A stretch of DNA of 64,000 bases from Utricularia gibba (GCA_002189035.1 NEEC01000017.1:1364001-1428000), one strand, 5' to 3'. Numbered from the stretch's first letter, positions 10,905-23,362 are shown. Numbers and translations are program-made. Notes: generated by a model from the letters alone, not told the origin.

Positions 10905-12336
10905 ATGGCGAACCAGGGAGCGAAGAAGCGGAAGGAGGAAAACGCTCGCCACATGCAGAGGCTTCTCCTCATTATCGTCGCTTGCAACGTAATTTCACCT
11001 GATTTTATATATTGTGTTTCGAATTCTTCCGGATTGTGTTGGTTTCGATTGTTCGATTGGATTCTGTAGGCTGTGTATGCTGTCGTAAGGCTTGGGTTCT
11101 TCTTCTCGAGTTTCACGTGGAAGCACTGCCTGGGCTTGATTTTGACTTCGCTAGCCTACGTGATTCCCTATCAGCAGCTGGCTACAATGTCCAAGCCGTC
11201 TTATTCCGACTCCGGGGAACTTATCGACGGTGGCTTCGATATGACTACTGGGGGATTTGCGGGTAGGCTATTTGAATGTTAATTGTTTCTTTGCATCGCA
11301 TACTCTGGTTCATGTTTGATAATGGTTTTTGCAGAGCACTTGAGGGATTCCATATTCGTAGCAATTGCTTTAAAGTATAATCAGTGTCTGAATTTCAGAA
11401 GCATTTCTGATTTTATATGAATATTTGTCATTACTTAACAGTCGTTATTGGGGAGATCTACCTTCCGGAATCATCTGCTATCCATACATTGTCTATGATT
11501 TCTATGGTCAAATGTGCTATTTTTCGTGTTTTGCAGATACTTGCATGATGTTATCTACATCACCTGCTTCGTCCAAATGAGTTCGATAATTTCTGATAAG
11601 TTCTGGTACACATACTTGGTGGTACGTTATGCTCCCCCCTTAGTGATCTATTTAAAAGAAGAGGACGAAAGAGCTTTGGATTGTATTGTGAAAGTCAGAA
11701 TTTTGTATCAGTGGCATTGTGCTGTTAACCAAAAGTTGCTTTTGTGAAGGGGCGGTTAAGTGTGTTATATACTGAGATCTATCATTTTCCCCATGATCCA
11801 GTGTGGATGACTGATTCCTTTTCAATGTCTTCTCCTGTAAACTTTTAACCCTACGATGCAATCTTCCATCCATCTCCTCTGATGGATGGTCTTTTGTTTC
11901 TCCTTACTCTGCAGCCACCATCCGTGCAATTGACTTTAAGCTACTAGCAGATGATTGTGGCCAGCGGCTCTCTTTATGTGTGTCGTTGTGAACTGAGTTT
12001 TTTCAGGTCCAATAGGTTTTTGTGTAGGCTTTGTAGAAATACCCTTGTGTACAGGGGTTACTAGCGAGTCCACGATACTAAAATATTCATGAACATTCAG
12101 ATTCCAGGTTTTGCAGCGTATCAACTCTTCGGATTTGTCAAAGGTTTTCTTTCTCATGGGCAAGAGGTACGTAGACATGTTCCTTCCCAGCCCACTATCC
12201 CTTATCTCATGGGATGTGTTTTTTCCAATCACTTCCGGTGCAGGGTGCCGAGGAAGACGAAAAGACCCGCAAGAAGAGAGAAAAGATGGAAAAGAGAGCT
12301 TCCAGACCAAAATTTGTCAAGAGCAGGGCACGATGA
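10905..12336 (+). CDS. TMEM208: TMEM208 / SND2-like ER membrane protein, one base missing at exon 2 end
   Basis: Exons 10905-10988, 11070-11262, 11537-11621, 12101-12166 and 12244-12336. The product starts MANQGAKKRKEENARHMQRL and has hydrophobic segments around VVRLGFFFSSFTWKHCLGLI, YLHDVIYITCFVQ and FAAYQLFGFVKGF. It ends in a strongly basic tail (EDEKTRKKREKMEKRASRPK), the layout of TMEM208/SND2 proteins, which assist SRP-independent insertion of tail-anchored and other proteins into the ER. Exon 2 ends GCG G|GT and exon 3 starts A|TAC, which leaves the codon one base short. A GGGG run at 11261-11263 instead of GGG would restore Gly-Tyr-Leu-His. All other junctions fit, so this is probably an uncalled homopolymer base; a true frameshift would remove the second half. 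Confidence 0.88.
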
Positions 12337-13640
12337 TGATGCCACCAACCACTCATCTCTCTCAATGATGGATCATCTCCTTCCAATCCCCTTTTTTTCC
12401 CATTCGCGTTCGTTCCCTCCACACTGACTGCATAGAGTTTGCCCCATCTTTGTAAAAGAGTCTTTTTGGCAACTCATACAAGTTTGTGATCATTTCTGGC
12501 AATAGGTGAATATCTGAGCGATTTCGAAAGGTGACTACTGACTTGTGGTTGCCATTAACATTCGGGAATTGCTGCATCTTCACGATATGCTCATCATGTT
12601 GCATGTTTTAGGTGAATCTGGAGAATTGCCGAGTCCCCTCCACGTTTACGTCATGGTGGTAGGCTGCCTGTGGTCTCGCCTTCTTCTGGCTTCGATTGTA
12701 ATGTCCTGCCATGGACCCGAGTACAAGACCATCTGAAAACGCTTGGACCAGACCCAATAACGGAAGACTTATTGTCTGTAACATAGGATTTTAGTCATAA
12801 AAACAAGAAATTAGCTGAATGGTTGTCCCTTTTTTCTTTTTCTGTCCTGGATATTGTTTCAACAAAAATATTAATACTGATAAGAAGCACACAAGCAGCT
12901 GGAGGCGAAGAATTCAAGTACAATAATATATTTGTAAACAAATGCTGAGATTTCAGACAACCGGAGAAGAGCAACGAAACCGATGCTGCAGCAAGCAACA
13001 CACAACGAAGACCACAGGTTCGGATAAAGAAGACAGAAGATTGAGCCACCCCGCCAATATCACCACCACCACCGCCGCCGCCGCCGCGGGAGAACAATGA
13101 GAAAGAAAGAAAGAAGCGAAGCCCACCTCATCCGAGTAGCAGAAGAAGAAGCAAAGAAAAAAAGAAAACCCTTATACCTCCCAGTTAACCCTCAACCGCC
13201 GCCGTCTCCGGCAGGGGAACCCAGCCGAGCATAACCAACGGAACCCCATTCGGGCCAAACTTCAAGCCACCGCACAATCCACTTCCAGTATGAGAAGCCC
13301 CATTGCAATGCAAACAAGAAAAGGAAAAGAGAGAGGTGTGCGTTGTCTTGTATTGGCGTCCAACAGAGGTTGTTAGAGAAAGAAGGGGTCGGAAGAATGA
13401 ATGAATGCTGCGTGTGTGTTCCTTCTTGTTGCAGAAACGTCTGCAGTTTTGCTGTCCTTCTGGAGTCTGGAGTGTAAGAGAAGGCAGGTAAGTAACCCAC
13501 TCAACAAATTTTGCTTCCTCCCCCAGACTGAGACACCACCACCATACATTTATAATAAATAAATAATACACTGCACCTCCTCACACCATATAATACCCTT
13601 ATAATAATATTAATATTAATAATCATTTTTATTATTTCAC
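12337..13640. other. Intergenic or minus-strand transcript of unknown coding potential
   Basis: Bases 12337-12800 are the likely TMEM208 3' UTR. On the minus strand, 13178-13571 and 12795-13097 hold open frames of 128 and 100 codons. The second starts MFSRGGGGGGGGDIGGVAQS and contains a hydrophobic stretch (LRCVLLAAASVSLLF). A donor-like GGGAG|GTATAAG lies at 13178 on the minus strand, so an exon-intron-exon transcript running leftwards is plausible. Neither translation matches a family I know. Confidence 0.3.
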
Positions 13641-15800
13641 CATTACTAGGGCATGTCCTATTATGGGCCTAGATCCTTTCCAAAAAAAAAAGAACCCCCA
13701 CGTGTGTTGGAATGCAAACCAAGTTTAGTAATCTAACCCAGAGAGATTCCCCTTTTTGCCCTCCACGGATTGATGAAATCCCAGTTATGCCCTTTTCATG
13801 TACTGCTCTAGTGTTTGAGGGTACGGCTTTTGCTGCAGCCACCTTGTAATAAGCAAAGAATAATATTAAATTCAGCTCCATCCCATTTAAAACTAGGGTA
13901 AAATTAAATTAAGTTAAAAAAAGTAAAAAGAAAATAACATGGGAAACATGGGATGGCCCCGCGCCCTACGCCTTTAGAATCCTTCAATTCCCCAACCAAC
14001 TTATGCTCTTGGTGGATGGATGAGAAGGGAAGTCAGTCCAATTCCGAACATCAATCAAATTCGATCTATTAGAAATTTGATCATTTGCGAGAAAATTAGA
14101 CATAACTTATTGTATAAGAGAAGTTGTACGAGTGATCATTTTTCTAAATAAATCGGATGAAATTAATTAAAATAAATAAAATTAAATAAAGGGATGTGCT
14201 AAATTAAATAACAAAATTATCGAGGTATCTAATTTATGATATTAAATATCAAAGTTGATGATTAGCATATGTTCTTTAATATAAAGTAACTTTTATTTGG
14301 AATAATAGAATAAAAAGGGTCAAAGGCGTGGGGCTTTACTATTTTTACCTACCGGATGAGGTGCACAATTTGGTCCATTATTGTTTTTGGAAAGTATTAC
14401 GAAAGGGTGACGTCGTTTTCACGCACGTCCACCATTCAATTCAATAATTCCGTACTTTAAATGTTCCACCTCCGGCACTAAATAGCAGACGCGTCCTCCA
14501 AGTTTCTCCTATTTGCAATTAAGACACCAGATCTATTACAAATTTGATAATCTACTCCTACATGAGAAAATTGTACATCGATAATGCAAAAATTTTAATT
14601 CATTGTATGAAATAGATTGTATGAGTAATCACTTTTCTAAATGAACTTTCGACGTTCCCCAAGTCCACTTCTCCATGCAGGGCTATTATAGTAAAATAAT
14701 ATTCGAATTTCGAATTTTTAATATTTGTGAGCTACATTATATTTTTATTTCATTATAATATATAGTATTACTCTTATATCAAATTTTAACTTATTATATG
14801 AAATAGATTGTACGATTCACTACTTTTCTACATGAAATTATGTCGCCCCCAAGTCCATTTCTCCAGTCAGGGCTATTATTGTAAATAATATTCAAATTTT
14901 GAAACAAAACCAAATTTTGAATTTTTAATATTTTTATTAAAAATTCAAAATTTATATTATATATTATTACTCTTATATCGTTATAAATCTTCATCTATCA
15001 CTACCGTTTTGTCGTTCCCAACATCCTTATTGATTTTCTCTATGGGTGTGTTTCAGTGTTTGGTTGGGAGAAATTAATATATTGAAAAATATTTAATAAA
15101 AATATTAGATAGAAAACGAATATATTTAAATAGGCAAATGATAACTAAAAAGTATTTTAAATTGATAATACATATTTTTTAAATGCATATCTAATATCGA
15201 TTTAATTGAACAAATCGAACAAAAAAGGTTGTAAAAGACAAAATTGTTTAGAAGAATAAGAATGATCGGGGATGATTAAAAAAATATTTTAATATATTAT
15301 TCAAAAAAAGATAAAATTATTTTATATGACTTCTAATATTCAAATTACACCTTTATTAATTTCATTTTATTTTGAAATTTTAAGTATTTCAAAATAAAAA
15401 ATCATTTTTTTAAATTACAATATTTGATCTATTTTTATCTTACAGTTGAACAATTTAACTTATATAAAATCTAATAAAAAAAGTTTATCAATGAATTGAT
15501 TTTATGTCATTCCAACAAAAAAATTTACTTGAACTAACTATCATAACTAATATTGGTACACATATTTCAATGCAATTATTAAAAATTGCGAAATATTATT
15601 ACAAGTGATACTTTGGACAAGTTTTGGTGGAAATGTCATGAAATGAATCATTGGTAAATTTCTTGATTGAATTTTGCACAAATTAAAATATTAAACTGTA
15701 AAATAAAAATGGATTAAACAGTCTAAATTAAAAAACATTTTTTCTCTATTTCAAATATCAAATTTATAATTTCGATTTTTTAATAATCACTTTGAATGGT
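13641..15800. other. AT-rich intergenic region
   Basis: No gene-like signal was seen. It contains the diverged repeat described separately and long A/T runs. The last 100 bases are the probable 3' UTR of CESA7, which is read from the other strand. Confidence 0.5.
14070..14905. repeat. Three diverged copies of a local repeat
   Basis: Copies lie at about 14070-14160 (partial), 14591-14716 and 14781-14902. The two complete ones share, in order, ATTTTAA, ATGAAATAGATTGTA, CACTTTTCTA or CTACTTTTCTA, CCAAGTCCA, TTCTCCA and AGGGCTATTAT, then a TTCGAATTT or TTCAAATTT end. Divergence is moderate, so the duplication is old. No terminal repeats or coding capacity are visible. Confidence 0.55.
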
Positions 15801-15915
15801 AGGTGAAATTTCTGTGTATCTATCTCTTCAAGCATTCTGTTGTTTGTAGAAGCAAAAGTATTGCAACCCATGTGGAAAATACACACCAGTTTCAGAAGGA
15901 ACAACCGGCGATGCA

Positions 15916-18900
15916 TCAGCAGTTGATCCCGCATTGCTTTGTGTCAGGCCCCTTGGTTTTGAGTATAAAGGGATCGATTCTCACCCAAAGCAAGGAGAAG
16001 ATGGAAGCCAGGAGTATCGACCAGATGACGACGATAGTGGGTGTTCTGTTCTGCCTGCCCATCAGGCCTTTGAGGAAGGGATAGAGATGAACGATGACCC
16101 AGAATGCGAAGAAGAGCTTTCCGAAAAGGGGACCCCAAGTTTGGTATCCATTGTTGATTGCATCGGATATGCCAGCAACAACACCCACCATGTTGATTAT
16201 GAGAATCGTGGTTGGGGGTATGAGGAGTGTTGTCCATTTGAAGGTGTATAGCTCTCCAAACTCTTCGTCATCCGATGCCTTGGATGTGACTGTGAAGTTT
16301 GTGTCTATGCCTGCTAGGATTTTCAGAAGGCCTTGCACAACCGCAAAGAGGTGAGCTGATATTCCTCCTATTACCCAGAACTGCTCGTTCCTCCACCATT
16401 CCTCAATGCTGACGCCACTCCACCTTAGCTCCAGGATGCCCGTGGCGAATATCGAGAGGAAGAGTCCTATGAATACGAGGCTTGCCAGGGTGCTTATCTG
16501 GATCAAGGGAGAAACATATCTTTAGCTCGCATGGCAGTGTGTGAATTTAGTGTCAAGTGAGTGGCTGCTTCTCCTAGTGAGTTGAGTACCTCTGGCATTA
16601 TGAACTTTCCTGTGAGCAGGCAAACTGCTGGAAGGGTGCAGTAGGCAAGAAGTGGTATAGAAGTAAAGGGGTAGATTGTTGTGTTAACGTATGCAAATCG
16701 TTCCAACCATTTGAGGTTTCCTTCCTTGTAGCCATAGATCAGAGGACTATGGCGACTGAAGAAGATTTCAACAGATCCTAGAGCCCATCGGAGCACTTGA
16801 TTCAGACGGTCGGACAAGTTGATCGGAGCAGACCCTTTGAAGGCCGCCCTTTTGGGGTTACAGTAAATAGATCTCCAACCACGGCAGTGCATTTTAAAGC
16901 CTGTTAAGATGTCTTCTGTGATGGAGCCATATATCCATCCTAGCTGCATCAGCAGAGTTAGATTAAGAATGTCTAGTATCTGATGTGCAGGATTTAAATC
17001 ATACCTCTGTACCCCAGTCTGTCTTGTCTTCATAGCCACAGCTTATGACATGTATGGCCTCTTTAAGCAAAGCTGCTGGACTTGAGGAAGGGGGAACTCC
17101 ACCATCCACCATCAAAGTTGAAGTCACAAATACTGGTGATTGCCCGAATTTACTTTCAAAGTTCATTTGAGACTTTAGTAACTCCTTGTCATCATCAAAT
17201 CCTGGATTGCAGAAAAGTTTTAATGTATTTTCCATTCTTATTGTATTAGGTAGAGAGATTGATGGAAACCTTGAGCTCCATCTTGGTCGCCAAATGCATC
17301 CTGTAAAGTGATTTTCTTGCGCCGTCCAAAACATGGGCAGCAATCACAACTTACCATTTTTGGACGCTTGGGGCCCTTGGGAGGCTCATAGCCATATAGC
17401 GCTTGCCTTCTGAAGATGCATCCTGTTCCAACATAGACTGGACCCTGGATCCCATCCAGGCCTTTCATGTTGATCTGTGTGAAAATGAGCAAAAGAAGGT
17501 GTTATTAGCATAACTTGACTGCTTTCTGTATGGCTTCAGGCACGAGTGTCAAAACAGTTTCTCAGGAACTTACATCGAAGAACACTGTATTTCTGTTGGC
17601 GTATCTGTCATGCCGGTCAATGCCATCAAATCTTTGAGGAAACTGGACATAACACACTTTCCTCCCTGATTGAGGATCCATTAAGAAGCACATTGCTTCC
17701 CGCACAGCCTTGCTGTTGTTTATATAATGATCACAGTCCAAGTTCAGCATGAATGGAGCATTTGTGAGAACCCCAGAAACCCGGACCTGAAAATTTCCAA
17801 GTTATGTGGTTGGACTGCTGTAAACTTGCTACCGTGAAGAGCCATTGATCATACCAGGGCGTTTATTGCACCTGCTTTCTTGTGATGCTGGAAAGCTGGC
17901 CTCTTTTCTCGAGAAACGTAAACTAGGCGAGGAAGTTCATGACCTTCTGCATCAAAACCTCCATTCTGACCTAAAAAGACTTGGATCATACCAGGATGAT
18001 CTTTGGTATTGTTTCCAGGCCATGGTGTGCCATCTTGCATGATCCATCCTCCAGGTGAACCCTTTGTGGCTTTGGCAACCATTGCATTTATTCTAACTTT
18101 GAACTCCTCGTATTCTCTCTGTCACAAAGCATTCTTGCATCAAACCATGATACTCATATTTCTTCCAAAAAAAACTTCATGGTGTACCTTCATAGCTCTT
18201 CTCTCCTTGACAAAAGTGGGCTGCACTTTGTCCTTCAGGTAGTCCACCTTCTCTGCAAAGTACATCTCTGGTGCTCGAGGCTCTATCGAAAATTTCTTGC
18301 AGAAAGGAACCCATTTTCGAGAAAACTCTGCTGTTTCTGATAGTGCTTCAAAGGTGCACATGGAGGCGCCATCATCAGAGAGGTAACATGATATTTTATC
18401 AACAGGGTAGTCCATCGCCAAAATTGAGAGAACAGTGTTGGCTGTAACAAGGGGTGGTTCCTTCAAGGGGTCAACTGTGCTAACAAAAACATCTACTGGT
18501 GAAAGCATGTTTGGTTCGCCTTCCTTCTCGTATCTGCAAGAAAAACAAGTGTGATCGAGCTGCACTTGGCTATCCTTGTTTCTGGTGTTCAGGTTACAGT
18601 TGATTCATTTACCTGTGAGAGAGGCGATCAAGATAAGTCTCACGGTCGATGGGGAACCACTTTGGGAACTGATCAAGGATCCAGGAAAAGGCGAACCAGA
18701 CTTCACAGATAATGGAAGTCAGCCAAAGGCCAATGGCATCGTGGACGGGGTTCAAGATCCTGTACCGCAGGAAAATGGCTAAAACCAGCAACCGAGCTGC
18801 GATCACCATGCGGTAAGGATTCACTTTGCTTGATGCTATGGGAACTTTTCTTGAAAGTGGTTGTCTTGATTCATCATTACTGCAGTTTGACACAACGAAA

Positions 18901-19877
18901 CTCTACTAAGTCAAATCTAACATCTACCTGTTTCAGTAGGAAAAATAGTTGTAAGTATAGGGGGATATGAATCAAGAGAAGATACATCATTGCATCCATG
19001 TCCTCGTAATCATCCATCCTCTCTTTCCATCCCATTTCCTTCTGATCATCCCATCTTGCACTTGTTGCATCACTAGGCTCGTCTGAGAATGAATATGGAT
19101 GAATTCGCTTGTGCAGCGTGGAGACAGGCGCTTGCTCTCTGTATGCAGTATTTGACAGAGTGATTTCTCCACTCACCTGCAAGTAAGTCAAGTTTAGTAT
19201 CATTTGATGTTGTATGTGGTACCGGTAAGTATCTCTTGTTTGCTGTTTACAGGAACGGATCTTCCTCCTGCGATAACGGGTGGGTACTGTTGGCTGCTGT
19301 CATCGTCTTCAGGTCCTCTTCCATAACTCATTTTCCCATGGAGCATATCAACTACTTCCGTGTGCCTTTTCTGATCTTCAATGTTGAACTCATGCTCAAT
19401 GTCGTCAATGTCTTCCTCATCATCGTCTCCTTCAACCCTTGGACTACCTTCACGCCAAGTGAAAAGAAAACATTGGAAATTGATTGCAAATAGACAGGAA
19501 AAGAGCATCAATTCTACATCATGTAGGAGCACCTTTGAGGCGCTTGTATCTGGTATTGCACTGTGGGCAAAGCTGGCTTCCTTCCCGTCTCTCGTACTCG
19601 TAGCACGGCCTGCATACGGGGAAGCCGCACTCGTTGCAGGCGACGAACAGCTCGCCGTCAACTGTGAGGCCAACGGCGTCCCCACAGATCTCACAAACTT
19701 GCCCACTTAGATTCTTCATTTGCTTCGGCTGCAACAGCCACCAACAACACGACAATGTCACAAGGAACAGGAAGCAGCTCTCTTGGGGACCATGAAACTC
19801 ACCTCCTCATGTCCGTGAATGACGACGAGCTCGTTCCGGTTGTGTGATCCGGCCACAAGCCCTGCACTTGCCTCCAT
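15916..19877 (-). CDS. CESA7: Cellulose synthase catalytic subunit 7 (secondary wall)
   Basis: Twelve exons on the minus strand: 19803-19877, 19533-19728, 19251-19447, 18986-19176, 18613-18879, 18188-18533, 17855-18118, 17574-17786, 17270-17474, 17005-17201, 16590-16943, 15916-16497. They total 1028 residues, all phases consistent. The start [20 protein letters not shown], the RING-like zinc finger (CEIC near 37 to CPQC near 82) and the end [11 protein letters not shown] match Arabidopsis CESA7/IRX3. Catalytic motifs are present: DDG near 362, DCD near 529-531, TED at 726-728 and QVLRW at 766-770. Two N-terminal and several C-terminal hydrophobic helices frame the glycosyltransferase core. 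CESA7 works with CESA4 and CESA8 in plasma-membrane rosettes that make secondary-wall glucan from UDP-glucose. Minor oddities are [11 protein letters not shown] where YCMPKRPAFKG is usual, and PLIYGYKEG for PLWYGYKGG. Confidence 0.96.
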
Positions 19878-20998
19878 TTCCGGAGCCTGCAGGAGATGAT
19901 GGATGCAGAGTGAAAACTGGGGATGAAGTTAACAACCTTCCTTTTTAATAAAGTCTTGAGCAGAAGTTCAGTAGTAGCTTTTCGTTTTTTAGTTGCTGGG
20001 TCTACATTGCCTTCAAGCTAAGCTTCTTCTGTTGCAACCACCATCTCTCTTCAGTCTCCAGCCACCTTTACGTAAAAATAAATCTTGCATTACAAATGTT
20101 ATACTTTTTCTTGTAATATAATTTCTTTCTCAACGTGACACAACTGTTCCGCGGGCAAGAACATTCTTTGTCCTTTTTCTTGTTCTCAGGTGCCATGCCG
20201 GTCTGGCTTTGGACAGGGGGAGACCAGATTTGGTGCCCAAGGTGTCAATTTTCCTTCGATATCTGTAGACGGGGGGACAACAAACAGCAACGCGTCGTAC
20301 CAGGAGTCCAGATTTGATGTGCAGTGAAGGCATGATATCAAGAAAAAGTAATGAAGTGCTTGTGAACAAGAAGCAAGATGAGTGTTCCATTGACTGTAAT
20401 GGCATTGAAATCCTCATGATAATCTTCGCAGTCTTCGCTGGTTATTCTCCGGCCATTCTTTGCACGCAACCGGTATTCGTGTGTTGGCATTACTATTATT
20501 TCTTGTTTTGATGGTCTTTCAATGGCGGAAAAGGGTATTCTTGTTTTTGTTTTTTTGTTGATTGGTTCGCTGAGATTCATTTCTTTTAATCACCTTCTTT
20601 TCTCGTTGTCAGATTGAAGCCAGGTACTGTCCGGTCGTGTTGATCCTCGTCTCCGGTGTTCGCTGGTTTCATCAGAACTTGAAAAAAAACTTCACACGAA
20701 ACTGAGCCTTGGGCCACGTTGGGCTCGACCCACTACAAGATAGAGTCCAGGCGTGACTTCAATTTCTGGAAACTGAATTCCTGATCCAGTTCTTCCCTAT
20801 TTTCGTCTTGGTTGCCGGTTATTCCAATATCCAACGTCATTGATTCTTTTTGTTTTGCGGATTGAAACAGCAGTTGTTGTATCCATCTGTTTCCCATTTT
20901 TGAGATTGAGTTGGTGTTGCCATGATTTGCTGTTCCATGAAGCTTCTTTTTTGAGGTTTTTGTGTGCTGGTTTAGATGAATGTTTTGTCACAATTTCA
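19878..20998. promoter_or_regulatory. Divergent promoter region between CESA7 and the PPR gene
   Basis: About 1.1 kb separates the two start codons and must hold the CESA7 promoter (leftward) and the PPR promoter and 5' UTR (rightward). Open frames here are short and unrecognised. The part near 19900-20120 is T/A-rich and suits the CESA7 5' UTR and core promoter. Confidence 0.5.
20228..20235. promoter_or_regulatory. Candidate secondary-wall MYB element (M46RE/SMRE)
   Basis: ATTTGGTG fits the remembered MYB46 consensus [A/G][G/T]T[A/T]GGT[A/G], and its reverse complement contains the SMRE ACCAAAT. It lies about 350 bases upstream of the CESA7 start codon. Secondary-wall CESA genes are known MYB46 targets, but an 8-base degenerate match is common by chance. 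Confidence 0.3.
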
Positions 20999-23362
20999 AT
21001 GGTTCCTAGAGCAGTTTCTGCTCAAAGGGATCGAAGCTTCCTCTTGGGTTTGATCAATGCAGCCACCTCAGTTTCCCACCTCCATCAATCCCATGCCCAA
21101 ATCATTCATAGAAATCTCATCAACGATCGTAGTATCGTAACCAAGCTCATTCAGAAGCTTCTCGACTTCAAAGCCGTCGACCATGCGAAACGCATCTTTG
21201 GTAGCTTGGTTTCTCCTGACCTATTCCTGTACAATGTCCTCATTAAAGGACTCAAAGACGACCCATTTGCCTCCTTGCGTGTTTACAGGACTCTGTTGCA
21301 GGGGACTGCTTTTAAGCCCGATAATTTTACTTACTCGTTCATCGTTGGTGCGTTTTCTGGATTTTCTTCAGCTGGGTTGGAGAGAGTCGCAGTTTTGGTC
21401 CATGGGCATGCGATAGTTTCTGGGTTTGGCTCAGACGTGTATGTGGGCTCGGCGTTGATTGAAATGTACATGAGTTTCTCAAGGATTAGCGTTGCACATA
21501 AGGTGTTTGATATCGTGTCTGAGCCGGATACGGTGCTTTGGAACACAATCTTCTCTGGTTTGGTGAAAAATGGTTGCTTTGATGATGTGCCTCGGATTTT
21601 TCGTAATATGGTTAACAGTGGTGTGCGATTTGATTCGACGTCGCTGGCGGTGGTGCTCTCTGGTTTTGCTGAACTGCAAGATGAGAGGGCAGGTTTGATG
21701 GTTCAGGCGTTGGCTTTGAAGGTGGGTTGCCATTTCCATGATCATGTTCTTACATGTTTGGTCTCCTTGTATTCTAAATGTGGAGACATTGCCATGGCAA
21801 AGTTGTTGTTTGGGTTGATATCAACTCCAGATCTGGTCGCATACAATGCAATGATTTCTGGGTTTTCTTCAAATAATGACATGGAATCAGCCCTTCATAT
21901 TTTCCATGAATTGCTTTCATCAGGTTTCAAGGTAAGCTCCAGTACGATAGTTGCTTTGGTTCCTGCATTCTACCCATTTGGTCGATTACATCTTACATTG
22001 GCAATTCAGAGCTTTTGTGTCAAGTGCTGTTTCATTTTACATGCCTCAGTTTCAACTGCGTTAGTGACAGTTTATAGTCGACTGAACGAGCTGCATCTAG
22101 CTAGGCGGCTATTTGATGAATCATCTGACAAAAGTGTGGCATCATGGAATGCCATGATATCAGGATATGCTCAGAATGGGCAGACTGAAATGGCAATATC
22201 TCTCTTCCATGAAATGCAGAAGCTTAATCTTTGTCCAAATCCAGTGACAATTACAAGCATTCTCTCAGCATGTGCTCAACTGGGTGCCTTATCTCTGGGA
22301 AAATGGGTACACAACTTGATAAAAAATGCAGGTTTTGAGTCCAACATCTATGTGTCAACTGCCTTGATCGACATGTATTCAAAATGTGGAAGTATAGAGG
22401 AGGCCAGGAGACTGTTTGATTGTATGAAGGAAAAGAATGCTGTCACTTGGAATGCCATGATATCCGGGTATGGACTTCATGGCCATGGCAATGAAGCACT
22501 AAATCTGTACCAAAAAATGCAACTCTCAGGAATTTCTCCTACAAGAGTTACATTTTTATCGATTTTGCATGCTTGTAGCCATGCGGGTCTGGTGGAAGAA
22601 GGAGAAAAAATGTTCTCCTCTATGATCCATGATCATGGCCTGAAGCCAATCTCCGAGCATTACGCGGCCATGGTCGACATCTACGGCCGAGCCGGGAAAC
22701 TACATGGTGCTCTGGAGTTCATAAACAAGATGCCTATTGAACCTGGCCCTGCTGAGTGGGGCTCCCTGCTTGGTGCTTGTATGATTCACAAGAACATAGA
22801 TCTTGCCCATTTTGCTTCTCGCAAACTGTTCGCTTTGGAACCGGAGAATGTCGGATACCATGTTCTACTCTCTAACATATACTCCATCAGCCAGAATTTC
22901 CCACAGGCTGCTACATTGCGAAGAATGGTGAAGACAAAGCATCTGATGAAGACTCCAGGCTGCACTCTGATTGAGGTTAAAGGAAATGCCCATGTCTTCA
23001 CCTCCAATGATCGATCCCACCCTCAGTCCAGAGATATATACGCTGCCCTGGAAGATATAATGCTGAGAATGAAGCACTCAGGGTACACTGTGGAAACACT
23101 TACAGCATTGCATGATGTGGAAGAAGAAGAGAAGGAGATGATAGTGAAGGTTCACAGTGAGAAACTGGCGATTGCCTTTGGGATTCTCATGTCTGGAGAA
23201 GGTGAAGAGATCAGGATAATCAAGAACCTGAGGGTGTGCTTGGATTGCCATAACTTCACCAAGTTTGTTTCTAGGATTAGTGGGAGAGTGATCATTGTTA
23301 GGGATGCTAACAGGTTTCACCATTTTGCAAATGGAGTTTGTTCATGTGGAGACTACTGGTAG
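20999..23362 (+). CDS. DYW-type pentatricopeptide repeat protein (At4g30700-like)
   Basis: A single intronless exon of 787 residues. ATG at 20999 (MVPRAVSAQRDRS) is the only ATG in the open frame before the repeats; the upstream extension has none. PLS-class PPR repeats run through the body, for example PDLFLYNVLIKGL, DTVLWNTIFSGLVKNG, SVASWNAMISGYAQNG and NAVTWNAMISGYGLHGHG. E/E+ motifs follow, then a C-terminal DYW domain with HSEKLAIAFG, the zinc ligands in LRVCLDCHNF and the terminal CSCGDYW. DYW proteins are organellar C-to-U RNA-editing factors; the domain is a cytidine deaminase with conserved HxE and CxxC. Close to Arabidopsis At4g30700 (DYW9/MEF29, from memory). The basic, Ser-rich N-terminus fits mitochondrial or plastid targeting. 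Confidence 0.93.
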   Translation: MVPRAVSAQRDRSFLLGLINAATSVSHLHQSHAQIIHRNLINDRSIVTKLIQKLLDFKAVDHAKRIFGSLVSPDLFLYNVLIKGLKDDPFASLRVYRTLLQGTAFKPDNFTYSFIVGAFSGFSSAGLERVAVLVHGHAIVSGFGSDVYVGSALIEMYMSFSRISVAHKVFDIVSEPDTVLWNTIFSGLVKNGCFDDVPRIFRNMVNSGVRFDSTSLAVVLSGFAELQDERAGLMVQALALKVGCHFHDHVLTCLVSLYSKCGDIAMAKLLFGLISTPDLVAYNAMISGFSSNNDMESALHIFHELLSSGFKVSSSTIVALVPAFYPFGRLHLTLAIQSFCVKCCFILHASVSTALVTVYSRLNELHLARRLFDESSDKSVASWNAMISGYAQNGQTEMAISLFHEMQKLNLCPNPVTITSILSACAQLGALSLGKWVHNLIKNAGFESNIYVSTALIDMYSKCGSIEEARRLFDCMKEKNAVTWNAMISGYGLHGHGNEALNLYQKMQLSGISPTRVTFLSILHACSHAGLVEEGEKMFSSMIHDHGLKPISEHYAAMVDIYGRAGKLHGALEFINKMPIEPGPAEWGSLLGACMIHKNIDLAHFASRKLFALEPENVGYHVLLSNIYSISQNFPQAATLRRMVKTKHLMKTPGCTLIEVKGNAHVFTSNDRSHPQSRDIYAALEDIMLRMKHSGYTVETLTALHDVEEEEKEMIVKVHSEKLAIAFGILMSGEGEEIRIIKNLRVCLDCHNFTKFVSRISGRVIIVRDANRFHHFANGVCSCGDYW

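Noticed and set aside
20840-20998. N-terminal extension of the PPR protein
   Set aside because: There is no ATG in this part of the frame; it begins at TTG. ATG at 20999 is the first real start.
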